A DNA stretch of 64,000 nucleotides, from positions 432,426-496,425 of the forward strand of contig ML978139.1 in NCBI GenBank assembly GCA_010015805.1. Direction: 5' to 3'. Shown here in pieces: positions 48,076 to 58,599 of the stretch (its first letter is position 1; every line of letters starts with the position of its first letter). The position numbers and the translations under genes were made by a program. This DNA comes from Rhizodiscina lignyota (taxonomy: Eukaryota > Ascomycota > Dothideomycetes > Aulographales > Rhizodiscinaceae). The notes beneath the pieces are model-generated. The model did not search any database. It was not told the DNA's origin and saw only the letters and a program-made list of their open reading frames with translations.

Positions 48076-49310
48076 CGTTTATACTTTCCTTTTAAAAGTA
48101 TAGGCGAAAGTGTCTTAATAAGGATACTGTTCTTAACTTACAAGAATCTTTAGCCACTATTAGCGCCTTTTCCAATTTCAGCTACGACTTCATAGGATTA
48201 TATATATAGAATGTTTTCAAGTGACCGTGATCATGAACATCGAGTATGCGATAAGGAACTTCCGAATCACACGGCAGGGCACCCGAACCACGCCTCCACT
48301 AATCAAGAGCTAGATACTGCTCCACAGCCTTGCCGCTCTCCGATACGGACGAGTGGAAAATCACTCAGAGGTAGCGCTAAAAAAGGAAGAACACCGTCGA
48401 ACCCCATTTTCCGGATGCAACGCCTCCGCAAGACCTCGAACAGGTTCATAAATACCGAGCGTCGAGGCCCTGACGACTATACTCACGTCCGGATCCTATG
48501 ACTTCAACGACGAATTTTCCCAGGGTTGATGACCATACCTACCGATGGTGAGAGCAATGACGAAGGCAACAGCGAGCGGGAGCACACCGTCACTCCGGTA
48601 GTTCGGCTACGGCAGTCGAGACCGAATGGCAAGTGCAAGTCTAATCGGCTGTTGGGTCAGCCTAAAGCTCCAAGTCATACACGGAACACACGAACATCAA
48701 ATATGCCGATTCGGTGGCTGAGAAGTTTTGATGTTTTAGTCAAATAATTGAATGTGAGGGGCCAAATCGCATGCGAGTTTTCCCCGCGGAATCGTTCATA
48801 CGGCACCCGGTTTGCATATTCGTCTACTGTGCGATCACGGCAGGGGTCGCAGATGATCTAGGAGAATCGTTCAGCTAATGGGTCCGTTTCAGAATCCTGT
48901 ACCATCATTGCCCTTAAGCCCGCTTTCAAAGTGGTCTGCTTCCGCACGCCTCCCCAGGTTAATAAGACATGTTCCGTTTCAAATATACTTCTTAACTATT
49001 GAAGGAGCAGGTACAAAGAAGGCGAGCAAAGTGTCCTTACTGAGGGCCGGGGGAGAGTTGCAGTCTCAGCCCAAAAATAGCTCAACCAGCGCAAGATACG
49101 CGTGGACCCACGGCTCCTAGCCGACAAAAAGTCACACGTCACTTCCGGACTGTTCATGCTTCGTGCCGTTCGCCACGGGGATTCAAGAACGAATTGAGTA
49201 CGACCTGGGATGCCACGCCCTTCTTATAAGCGCTCTGGCGAGCAGGAGTCAATCGCAAGTTGACGATGAGGCGTAAGACTAGCGGGGTTCAAGACGAATT
49301 GATACTGTAT

Positions 49311-50747
49311 TTACCATTGCCGCACATTGACCCCCATGTTCTGCTTGAAGCTGAAGAAATCAGACAACACTGTGGCTACTCTCTCCACAATCATGTCGAT
49401 CTCGGCAGGTGTGACATTGTAAGGGGGTGCGATGAGGACATGGTCTCCAACAACACCGTCCACTGTGCCTTTGCCTGGGTATAGACATATGTTATATGGC
49501 TCCTGCATTGCCAGCTCGTGGATGGAATAGCCTGCGCTCAACTCCAGCGGCAACGGCTCCTTTGTGACCTTGTCCCGTACAACCTCTATCGACCAGAACA
49601 AGCCCCGCCCTCTGATCTCACCGACGTTTGAATGCGACGCGACGGCAGTGTGAAGGGATGTGGCAAGGCGGCTTCCCATTTCTCGCACGTTAGACAGCAG
49701 GCCATCTTCCTTGATGATGTTTTGGACTTCCAAGGCTGCAGCACATGCCGATGGGTGCGCCTGGAAGCTTTGGCCGTGTGAAAACTTTGAGGTGCCAGAT
49801 TCCAGAACTCGATTCACTTCACGGTCGATGAGCACACCAGATATCGGGACATATCCTGCACCGAAAGCTTTGCCAATGACCTGAATGTTGGGTACTACAT
49901 TTTCTTGTTCCCAGGCGTGCATGGTACCTGTTCTGCCCATGCCGCACATGACTTCGTCGAGGATCAGGAGGGCTCCATGCTTTTCGCAGACTCGCTTGAC
50001 CCCGTCAAAGTAGCCGTGAGGAGCAGGCACGGTGCCGGTTGATGCACCTGTCACCGGCTCTGCAACAAAGGCACAGACCGTGCCTTCAGGAAAGCGGGCA
50101 AATTCATCGTCCAGTTCTTGCACAAGTCGGGAAACGTATGCTTCGATCGATTCTCCGTCTCCGAGTCCACGATAGGTGTTGCATTGAGATACGCGGCTGC
50201 TGTTGGTAGGGAGGATCGGCTCGAATGGACCGCGACGACCTAGATGGCCACCAATTCCCAACGTTGTGAGCGTTGCGCCATGGTATGAGGGCAATCGCGC
50301 AATGAAATGTTTCCTAGATGGTTGAGGGTTCCGTAGTTCAAGATAATATTGTCTGGCAAGTTTCAGAGCCGCCTCCAGTGCTTCTGACCCAGAGCTGAGC
50401 GTCAGTAGCCTCGCCATTCTTCCTTTAGTCGAGTCTATGACCGTTGCTGCTAGCTCTTCACTTGCGGCTGTCGTGAAGAATTGGCTATGGCAGTAAGGCA
50501 CCGTGTCCATCTGTTTCCGGACCGCTGTTTTGACTCTGGCGTTGTCGTGACCCACGCATGCCACCGCAGAACCACCGCATGCATCGATTATCCGTCGTCC
50601 GTCGGCTGTATAATAATAGATTCCTGATGATTTGGTGATGACGGGTGCTTGTTGGCGGAGATCCCGGGACAATACGGCGCTGATGCTGCTGGCGTGCGCT
50701 TGCGCTTTCAAAGACCTTTGCATAAGGCGCCTTGAGATTTTGAACAT
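49311..50747 (-). CDS. Class-III PLP aminotransferase
   Basis: The protein has 478 aa from the ATG at 50747, in one exon. Fold-type I class-III features: YTADGRRIIDACGGSAVACV at the N-terminus, LLTLSSGSEALEAALKLAR (PLP phosphate loop), YHGATLTTLGIGG, LLILDEVMCGMGRTG (the Asp that holds the pyridine nitrogen), and VIGKAFGAGYVPISGVL with the Schiff-base Lys. Relatives act on omega-amino groups such as GABA, beta-alanine, ornithine, lysine or diaminobutyrate. The N-terminus (MFKISRRLMQRSLKAQAHAS) is basic and amphipathic, suggesting mitochondrial import. It is divergent from the aminomutase gene 645 bp away, so co-regulation is likely. Confidence 0.9.
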   Translation of the reverse strand: MFKISRRLMQRSLKAQAHASSISAVLSRDLRQQAPVITKSSGIYYYTADGRRIIDACGGSAVACVGHDNARVKTAVRKQMDTVPYCHSQFFTTAASEELAATVIDSTKGRMARLLTLSSGSEALEAALKLARQYYLELRNPQPSRKHFIARLPSYHGATLTTLGIGGHLGRRGPFEPILPTNSSRVSQCNTYRGLGDGESIEAYVSRLVQELDDEFARFPEGTVCAFVAEPVTGASTGTVPAPHGYFDGVKRVCEKHGALLILDEVMCGMGRTGTMHAWEQENVVPNIQVIGKAFGAGYVPISGVLIDREVNRVLESGTSKFSHGQSFQAHPSACAAALEVQNIIKEDGLLSNVREMGSRLATSLHTAVASHSNVGEIRGRGLFWSIEVVRDKVTKEPLPLELSAGYSIHELAMQEPYNICLYPGKGTVDGVVGDHVLIAPPYNVTPAEIDMIVERVATVLSDFFSFKQNMGVNVRQW

Positions 50748-51392
50748 GATGGACACTCGTGAGTCATTATTTGTGGCTAGAGGAAGTTGTAAACTTGCAA
50801 TCAAAATGGCTCATAAGGGCTATGTGAGTCCACAACGAGAGTTGCGGCATAGGCCACAGTATATGGCGTGAATGAAAATGGAACGAAGTTGGGGAACCAG
50901 ATTCGTAGCTTTTTTCGAATATTCTTAGAGCCTTTTTACAATATCAGATAATAATTGTTCAGCTCCTTTAGTAAGCCGCATGGGTTTGAAATTTGAATGG
51001 CCCCCTTGATTTGTGGGGGACGCTGTGACGCTGATCCCGGTGGGTTTTACAAGTAAGCGTACACCGCGTGACAAGGAAATAACGAAATGCAATAATAATG
51101 AGGAAGGGAGTAACAATGACGAAGAAATTAGCGCTTAGAATACTGTAGGCTTCAGCATGTTTACTAACTTAAGTTTCAGTTGACAAGAAATGCACCTAGT
51201 GTCTCTGTACCTGCACACCGATCCTGGTCTGACTGGCCACGCACCGGTAAAAGAGCTTGTCACTGACTATTTTCACAGCTCTCGAGCTCTTGTTCCATAT
51301 TCGTTGTGTCTTCTGTCTTGTTTGCTGTAATTTTCAGATACTCTTCATCATCGCTCAACGAGTTGTCAATATAATGACTTGGCCGATACATC
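50748..51392. promoter_or_regulatory. Bidirectional promoter of aminotransferase and aminomutase
   Basis: This is the shared upstream space of two divergent cluster genes. It holds a small hairpin, GGCCCCCTTG...TGTGGGGGAC, near 51000. A further 5' exon of the aminomutase may also be hidden here, because its N-terminus appears short. Confidence 0.35.
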
Positions 51393-52864
51393 ATGCTACC
51401 TAAAAACTACCAGCTCTTCTCCAAGAGTGCTCTTCCTGCACTCTTCAAAAGATTTCAGCCAAACCTCGATGGAGATAAGTTCATTGCGGCAGCTCATGTA
51501 TTTCCCATGCGAGTTAATAACCATGTGGTCGATGACTTGATTGATTGGTATATGAAACCTGGGTGTTTATATTCTTGAGTGGCTGATATGTATGTAGGTC
51601 AAATGCATCGACCGATCCCATGTTCAGACTGAGCATTCCTCAGCCAGATATGCTGCGTCCCCACCACCTTAACTCCATTTTAGCAGCCATGCGGAGCCCA
51701 GACACCACGAAAGTGGAAATGCGAGAAATCTCAGAGTCAATACGAAGACTTATGAATCCCCATCCAGCCGGGCAAAAGGAAGAAAATGTGCCTCGGGTGA
51801 ATGGTGAGCCTGTCGCCGGCTTACAGCACAAGTACCGCGAAACTGTACTTTTCTTCCCTTCTGAGGTGAGCTATAACGAGTCTAAGCATTTTTGAATTGA
51901 AGCAGTTCATTAAAGTATTCAGGCACAATTCTGTCACGCGTTTTGTACATATTGCTTTAGATGGGCGCAGTTCACCTCTGTGGGCTCAGACCAGGCATTC
52001 AAGACGTCAGATCGAGATCTTCTTGTGCAGTATATCCAACAACATCCCAGGGTTACCGACGTCTTATTCACTGGAGGAGATCCAATGGTTATGTCCGCCT
52101 CAGCCTTACGCCACTATACGAAGGGATTATATGGACCAGACAGCCCACCGCATTTCAATACTATCCGGATCGGGACAAAGTCGTTAGCGTGGTGGCCATA
52201 TCGTTTCGTAACAGACCCGGATGCTAAAGAAACGCTAAAGCTTTTCTCTGAGATTGTGAATTCTGGAAAACATCTTACTATTCAAGCGCATTTCAGCCAC
52301 CCCAGAGAAGTGGAGCATCCGGTAGCCCAGGAAGCCATCAAGCTTATTCGCATGACCGGTGCGCAGATCCGATCCCAAGCCCCACTCATCAATCATGTCA
52401 ATAACGACCCTGATACCTGGGAGTCTATGTGGAAGCTTCAAACACGGCTCGGTATAATCCCTTACTACATGTTCGTGGAGCGTGACACGGGCGCTCGCGA
52501 CTATTTCTCCGTCCCACTCGCAGAAGTCCTGCGAATATTCAAAACTGCATACTCGCGCTTGCCCGGTACGGCACGGACAGTTCGAGGTCCGTCGATGTCG
52601 GCAGGGCCGGGGAAAGTGTGTGTCTTGGGCAAAACAACCATAAACAATGAAGAATGCTTTGCGCTTATGTTCTTGCAAAGCAGGAATCCGAAATGGACAG
52701 AGAGGATATTTTTTGCGAAATACAACCGTGAAGCGGTATGGTTGGATGACCTCGAGCCTGCTTTTGGAGAGACAGAGTTCTTCTTTCAAAAAGAATATGA
52801 CGAGCAGAGAGAAATGGTAAACATTGGATCATCGGGCCAGCTTAGCCTTAGTGGTGAAGTTTAG
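51393..52864 (+). CDS. KamA-family radical-SAM 2,3-aminomutase
   Basis: The model is join(51393..51547, 51598..51865, 51923..52864), about 454 aa. The radical-SAM cluster motif CHAFCTYC (Cx3Cx2C) is created by the second splice and binds the 4Fe-4S cluster and S-adenosylmethionine. VLFTGGDPMVM is the SAM-binding GGD motif. SAGPGKVCVLG holds the Lys expected to bind PLP (KamA PGGGGK region). Other family blocks are LQHKYRETVLFFPSE and QAHFSHPREV. Such enzymes move an alpha-amino group to the beta carbon. By-eye alignment puts Arg (in FVERDTG) and Ser (in PSMSAGPGK) where lysine 2,3-aminomutase has two lysine-binding Asp, so another substrate is likely. The protein is shorter at the N-terminus than bacterial KamA, and a missed first exon is possible. 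Fungal KamA genes are uncommon. Confidence 0.85.
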
Positions 52865-53382
52865 TACTGGAATGTTTTCTTGACCGAATTGGTCTGAATT
52901 TTGGTTCTGTACCTAGATGTGTAGGGAGTTGGGGAAAACTAAGTGATAAGAAGTATTTCTGTCAAGGAAGCTTCCGGTCTTATGCGAGGATGTGGAATGA
53001 CGGTGCTAGAAATGCGGTTTATCCTACGATAGCTTCAAATAAGGTCCAAATGAAAGAGATAAGTATTTCCTAAGGGAACATGAAGACCCTCATACCGTGA
53101 GGATTTGGATGGGACAAATCATAGCCTAAGGTAACGCAGAAAGCTCACTATCATGTTCGACTTGGAGACGAGTCTTTCTCAATGCAGCCATTTGCGATCA
53201 AAAATCCGAGTAAAACTTCTGGCCATCCGCTGCCTGTGTATCTGGACCGTTTGTGCCAGGCCAATGATGAGCGAAATAGAAGCTATAGTATATCAAGTAA
53301 TTTACGGTTTTGCAAGAATAAAAGGTTTCATAAATCTATCGGAAATTAACCTGTACCTTTCCATAATTGCTGACCGAAGGAA
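52865..53382. other. Intergenic region between convergent genes
   Basis: This is 3' space of the aminomutase and the adenylating enzyme. No gene is seen. Confidence 0.35.
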
Positions 53383-55319
53383 TTATCGGCGGCCATGAAC
53401 ACCCCAATCATCAGCGAAAGGAATCTCTGGCCAAATCTCAATGCCATGCGGCGCATCAACAGCAGTCTTTCCTTGTGCGTCCCCGAAATAGTCAGCGAAA
53501 ACTCGCTTTCTTACAAGCTTGCCAGAGAGAGTGCGGGGGAGTTCTTCCTCGGGCTTGAGAACACGTAGGACGAGGGGCAACATATAATCTGACATGTTGG
53601 CCGCCGCGAGGTCTGACCGGATCTTAGCCAGATTGATGATGCCGTCATTTGGCATGTTGGCGATATTCGGCTTCAACACCACTGCGCAGAGCTCGCGCAC
53701 TCGTGTGTTCGGGACACCAACAACACACGCATCCGACACGTAAGGAAGCTCCATCACAGCGTGCTCTGCATCAATGGTCGGTATATAGAACTGCTTGAAC
53801 TGCACATCTAATAGACTATGAGCTGTAATGATCTGACGGGAACGATCGGGAAGCTTACAATCTGAACCTTTCCGCCCAAAAATAAAGAACTTGCCATTTT
53901 CATCGACTTTACCGAGGTCACTAGTCTTGTAGAACCCGTCCTCGTCAAAGGCTGCACGGGTGCTTTCCTCACGGCCAATGTAACTAAATCGGATTAGAGA
54001 CACAATAAACAGGCACGATTGTCATGCATATGTGCGTAGACTCACTGTGTCATCATTGTCTTGGACTTGACACGAATCTCGCCTAAATCCTCTAGACCCT
54101 CTATACCCTCTGGCACGAGCTTCATCTCAGCCCCGGGCCAAGGGGACCCGATGCAGCCCTACGTTCCTCTATGCTTAGAATATCGATCTTTAAAATCAAT
54201 TGAGGTGACGTACCGTTGGACCAGAAATCTCACTGGATACAATCATGCCGGTCTCGGCCACAGCATATATGCACTCAAACGGCTTTCCCGTCAAGTCCAC
54301 CCAAAACTGTCGCACCGAAGCTTCAATCTGGCGAGAGCCAACCATGATCGAGCGCAGGCCTCGGAACATGGTGCAATACTTCTTCCTAGCTCCTTCTGAT
54401 AGCGTACCAGTCCGGGGATCCGTGATCAAGTCCTTCATATCCTTCAGATAAGTTGGGTAGAACGTAGCGCGGGTCACGCGGTGATCGACAAAGGCTTGCA
54501 TTACATCAGGTACAGGAGCACGCAAGTCGAGGGAGTACAGGATCTTCCCTGAGAGCACAGGCTCAATGAGCGAATCCGCTGCGCCGACCCAATGGTACGG
54601 ACGGTAGTTCAGACTGATACCGTCGGGCTCTGCAAGGCTAAGAGGGACCAAAGCCGTTCGAGGAAGACAAACCGCCTTTGCATCTCCAGTAGTTCCTGAT
54701 GAGAAAATTGCGAGTCCAGGACTGTCGTCGTCCAAAGGCAAGTTGTGGTCAATTTTGACATCAATGCGGTCCTTGTGTTGTGCATCACTGGATATGGGAC
54801 CTGCCGCCAACGAGATCGGAGAAGCATTCGAATTTGCGAAATCACAGATATTACGCGCTTCTTGGTCGCAGTCTTTTCCATAGAGGATACATGTCGCCCT
54901 GGTTGTTTTCAACCAAAAGTAGGCCTGCTCGGGTAGGATATCGTTTGCTGTGCCAATGACTGCGTCAACAAAGTCGTGTAAACGTAAACATATGACTTGA
55001 ATTACTTACCTAACGGTATGGCTGCACCACCGAGGGCGCGAATGGCAAACAGACCAACGAGAAACTCATATCCACTCTTGACAACAATAAACATATATGG
55101 AGCTTCGTGGTGCAAGAGGCCTCGTTCGTTGAGGGCCAAAGGAGGCAACTTCTGGAGAACAGCGGTGCGCGTACTCAGGACGTCGGCGACTAAGTCTGCA
55201 TAGCTCTTCTCGAATCCCATCACATCGTGTACTACAACTTCCATAAAAGGTCTTTGCTGGCTGACGCGAAGCAGCTGCTTCAGCATGATGTCGGATGGGA
55301 AGCTGCACGGAGTAGCCAT
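53383..55319 (-). CDS. AMP-dependent acyl/aminoacyl synthetase
   Basis: The model is complement(join(53383..53807, 53859..53983, 54046..54158, 54214..54947, 55010..55319)), 568 aa. ANL-superfamily core motifs: LAIFSSGTTGDAKAV (P-loop A3), FECIYAVAETGMI (A5), FYKTSDLGKVDENGKFFIFG (A7 and hinge), YVSDACVVGVPN, and PRTLSGKLVRKRV with the A10 Lys. There is no thiolation domain, so it is a stand-alone CoA ligase or amide-forming adenylase. The last intron (51 nt) is a multiple of three and stop-free, so its retention would only insert 17 residues next to the hinge. It lies convergent to the aminomutase and probably activates an acid in the same pathway. The substrate cannot be predicted. Confidence 0.9.
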
Positions 55320-55759
55320 GGCTGCTGTTCAGTCTACACAATTGGTGAGTGAAACGTACGTAGGAATCGTAACAAAGCATGAGCAAGAAGAAGCTGTAGA
55401 ATTTGGATGGGCTCAACAAAAGAGCGGCGTTTTGAGATGCCGAAGACGCGTGCAATGATGAACGCAATCATGATCAAGGGCAAAAAGCGGTCTGTTTAGA
55501 TCATTTTAGCAACCTCAGCTGACTGTTCACAAAGCTTCTTAGAAGTAGCGAGCATAGTCACACAGTAGCACGCAGTATCAGGCCTGACTGGCAGCATCTT
55601 GAAGCACTTACAAGGTACTCCCTTCAGCGACGACGCCGCATACACATCTCACAGGGCCTGCGGAAATAGCACATGTCCCGGGCTAGGCTCTCTTTAACAC
55701 CCTCGGGTGCAACAAGTTAAATTTAGAGGCTTCAAACCAAGTGCAAGTTTCAGGCGCAG
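55320..55759. other. Upstream region of the adenylating enzyme
   Basis: Normal-composition sequence before the RIP-like block. No gene is seen. Confidence 0.35.
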
Positions 55760-56900
55760 CCCAAGAGGTCCTATAGAGTAACCACTAAGTAAAGTTTTGC
55801 GAACAAAGCTTCTCTTAATACTTTTTTAAGTCCGGAGTCAATAGTGAAAATTGAAGAATCTAAAAGCTCTAGTATTATATAAAATATAAATAATTAGGTA
55901 GGATAGAAAGACTATAACATAGGACGGAGAGAACTTTACCAAAAATTACCCTATAGCGGTAAGACTCTCCTACAAACACTTTATCCGAGATATTCGCTGC
56001 CTAGAAAATCATCTTACGTAACTCTCTTACCTCTAGGCTACCCTTCCTAATCCCGGTTCTCGCGCGTAGCACTTAGCCTTACTAACCGCTATGTCTTTAC
56101 TTCCTAGGATGTAACTATAAATATTGGCTATAACTAGCTTACATTTAAACTAGAATTTCGGAGAGACGGTTCTTCCTAACCTTGCGAACACCCGCGGCCG
56201 CGAGGGCAGTTAAAATCGCGACAACATACTAGTTTAGCGAAACTCCGCGAGAAGATATTCTTTAGCCTAAAGAATAGCTAAATCCGTATTATTCGATTAG
56301 TATATAGCCTTTAGTATATAGTCTTATTTTAATTGCCCTTTTAGCTGTAGGTATAAAGTATAACGTCGATCTCTTTTCTAATCCTATTAGCTCGTAGAAT
56401 ACGAGAATTTCCCTAATCGCGTTAGCTAGTATCTATACATATGTTATAAATTAGTGAATAGTTAAGCTAAATCGAATACTAATCTCTAAAATTTAGGCTA
56501 AATAACAGTATTTTAAACTATAGCTAACCGCTTTAAGAGAGTAGGATTTTTTGAAGATATTTAGATCTTCCTATATCTATACATAGATTAACGTCCGAAC
56601 TTATTAGTAATTGGCTAACTAAAATAGACGACGTTATATATTTTGCCTTACGTAGTTTTACGTAGCTAGGGGTATACTTAATTTCCGAATTAGGGGAGGA
56701 CTATATATTCGCTCCTCTCTATAGGTATTTACAAAATATCTCGAAAACCTTACGAGCCCCTAAACATATCCTACCGCCGCATAAATTATAAAACGCTTCT
56801 TAGGTTATTTAACAAGGATTAAAGGCTCCGTATAGACGGCTTAGCGGGCCGCTCGCGGTACGCAATCAGTAGGGGTTAATAGAGTACTAATACAGTCTTT
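55760..56900. repeat. RIP-like TA-rich degenerate repeat block
   Basis: Composition changes abruptly: TA dinucleotides (CTA, TTA, TAG) are abundant while CA and TG are scarce and CG is retained. That is the expected footprint of CpA-to-TpA repeat-induced point mutation. No open frame of useful length remains. It is probably a mutated transposable element inserted between cluster genes. The element family is no longer recognisable. Confidence 0.7.
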
Positions 56901-57140
56901 CCTCTTAATACCTTACAGATTCGTAATTAAGATCATCCTATGACTTCCTTATTTAATGTCTTACAGGTTTATTTCTTAGGTCATCATATTTAGAGCTTTT
57001 CAGATTATGTGTTCGTTCCCTTCATACCTTGCAGTTCGTGACTCGGATGATATCATGAGCTTTTCAAACCAGAAATCTGCTTCCTTTAATGCCTGCAGGT
57101 TCGTGACACAGATCACATTATGCGCTCTTCGAATTGGGTG
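56897..57140 (+). repeat. Four tandem degenerate units of about 47-71 bp
   Basis: Units start near 56897, 56944, 57015 and 57079. Each shows a C/T-rich start (CTTCCTTTAAT), then a CTTACAG or CCTGCAGG core, TTCGTGAC, GATCATCAT and AGCTTTTC. Similarity rises towards the gene at 57464. Confidence 0.6.
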
Positions 57141-57147
57141 AGATTGA

Positions 57148-57322
57148 TGAAACATGAACTTTCAAGGCTGAGTGTAGTCGGTGGAGTATGGCCTAAAAAT
57201 AGGGTCAGTCACGATTTGTGCTTGGGGGTTCGAACCTGTGAAGCATCAACTTTCAATTGTGAATGCAGTCGGTGAAGTATGACCTAAAAATATGTCAGTA
57301 CACGATATATGCTTTGGGGTTT
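57148..57322 (+). repeat. Two imperfect direct repeats of about 85 bp in a promoter
   Basis: Copies lie at about 57148-57231 and 57239-57322. They share CAACTTTCAA-like starts, GCAGTCGGTGAAGTATG, CCTAAAAATA, GTCAGT and CACGAT...TGCTTGGGGGTT. They lie about 140-320 bp before the start codon of the opine-synthase-like gene. Confidence 0.65.
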
Positions 57323-57339
57323 GGAAGACGAGAAGAAGG

Positions 57340-57348
57340 CATATAAAG
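57340..57348 (+). promoter_or_regulatory. TATA box of the opine-synthase-like gene
   Basis: CATATAAAG lies about 120 bp before the start codon at 57464, directly downstream of the repeated promoter elements. Confidence 0.55.
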
Positions 57349-57463
57349 CCTTTCAAGTCCGTTGACCATTCGTGCCTTATCCTCCATAATCATCAAGCAC
57401 TGTCTACATTGCTACTTCAACAATCTTTGCTGTCCAGCTTTTTCTAGACACTAAGAAGCAGTC

Positions 57464-58599
57464 ATGACCATCACCGCAAGCCACCGCATCAACGTGAAAT
57501 GGCCCCAGCTGGGTATTACCGTTAGAGCGGAGATGGATGTGAACACCAATCCACGACTGGTCAACTTGTTGTTCGAAAACTTGCCCTACCGTTCGCTCCA
57601 GAACCATGCTTTAGTTTCCGGAGATCACTTGTACCACTTGGTGCCGACGGAAAAGCTCATTGTAAGTGAAATCCTTCATACAACAGAATTGCACTCTAGC
57701 TAATCACCTCGTCTTTCTACTTTGTAGTACACTCAAGCGGACTTCAAGGTCCCCGACAGGACGACCGAGCCCAATGGCACGGTCTTCCTCTCCGGGCTCC
57801 AGCATTTGGCCATCAAGTATGGCCCACTGACTGAGTACCTCCCAGCGGCACCATGTGGCTATGTCATTCCTGAGGACATGCCCGCCCTTTGTGAAGCTGG
57901 CCAGGGAATCTGGAAGGCTTGCAACGAAACAAAGCAGGTTATTGAAGTCATCGTTTGGGATGCTTCTCAGCCGGAGCCTACCGGGCATCTTCCTCTTATC
58001 CTCGAGCGGAAGGGATGCTCCAACGAAGTTGTTAAATTGGTTGAGGCGATTCACGATGAGGTAAGGCCAAATACCTTGAGTACAGACAACCAGCCTACAC
58101 ATCGCTCACATGTTTTCAACTTCATTAGACTGAAAAATCCTGGTCTGGCATTTCCAACGATCTTAGCCTGGTGCACATGGGACTGACACCATCGCGTGCT
58201 GGCTCGAAGGGCTCCTACTTCGCGACCATGGTCTTCGCGAACGGAGAGATTCGCCCGCTGGGGTACAACGTCTTGAACAACATCCTGAAGGTGGCCGTAA
58301 TGCAGCCGCAGTTTGACATTAAGCATCTCGTAACCCTTTACGAGACGTTCGCCTCCGTTCCCGCCGAGTTTGTGGGCTACGCGGGTGCTAACTGGTTGTA
58401 CGCCACTCATCAGAGGATTACCACGCTTCTCAGGAAAACCGTTGTCTCAAATCCTAATGCAGATGATGCCCGTGAGGACTTCTTGGCCCTAGTCAGCGCC
58501 TTTTCCAAATACGTCAACCTGCTTAACGCGCAGAACCTGCATGTATTCCCTTGGAAGCATACTACGGAATATCCAATCCCAAGGTGGCTAATGTGGTAG
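57464..58599 (+). CDS. Cucumopine-synthase-like protein (opine synthase-like)
   Basis: The model is join(57464..57661, 57728..58060, 58129..58599), 333 aa, with all junctions GT-AG and in frame. The N-terminal half (INVKWPQLGITVRAEMD, LLFENLPYRSLQNHALVSGD, PAAPCGYVIPEDMPAL) looks like a small beta-barrel of cyclophilin/DUF3830 type. The C-terminal half is helical (PRAGSKGSYFATMVFANGEI-like block, then FDIKHLVTLYETFASVPAEF). I associate this two-part layout with cucumopine synthase, the Agrobacterium enzyme that condenses histidine with 2-oxoglutarate, and with its fungal relatives. The family call is from memory and moderate. If right, the enzyme may join an amino compound to an alpha-keto acid in this cluster. 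There is no leader peptide. Confidence 0.6.

Larger units (their letters stand above)
47845..49310. other. Gene-poor region with an interrupted open frame
   Basis: Apart from the repeats above, a plus-strand frame from 48211 to 48747 is open for 178 codons except for one TGA at about 48499-48501. The predicted peptide is hydrophilic, without motif. It may be a decayed gene or chance. Confidence 0.3.

Noticed and set aside
57205-57245. tRNA-like T-arm (GGGGGTTCGAACCT)
   Set aside because: No acceptor stem or anticodon arm can be formed, and it lies inside an imperfect promoter direct repeat.
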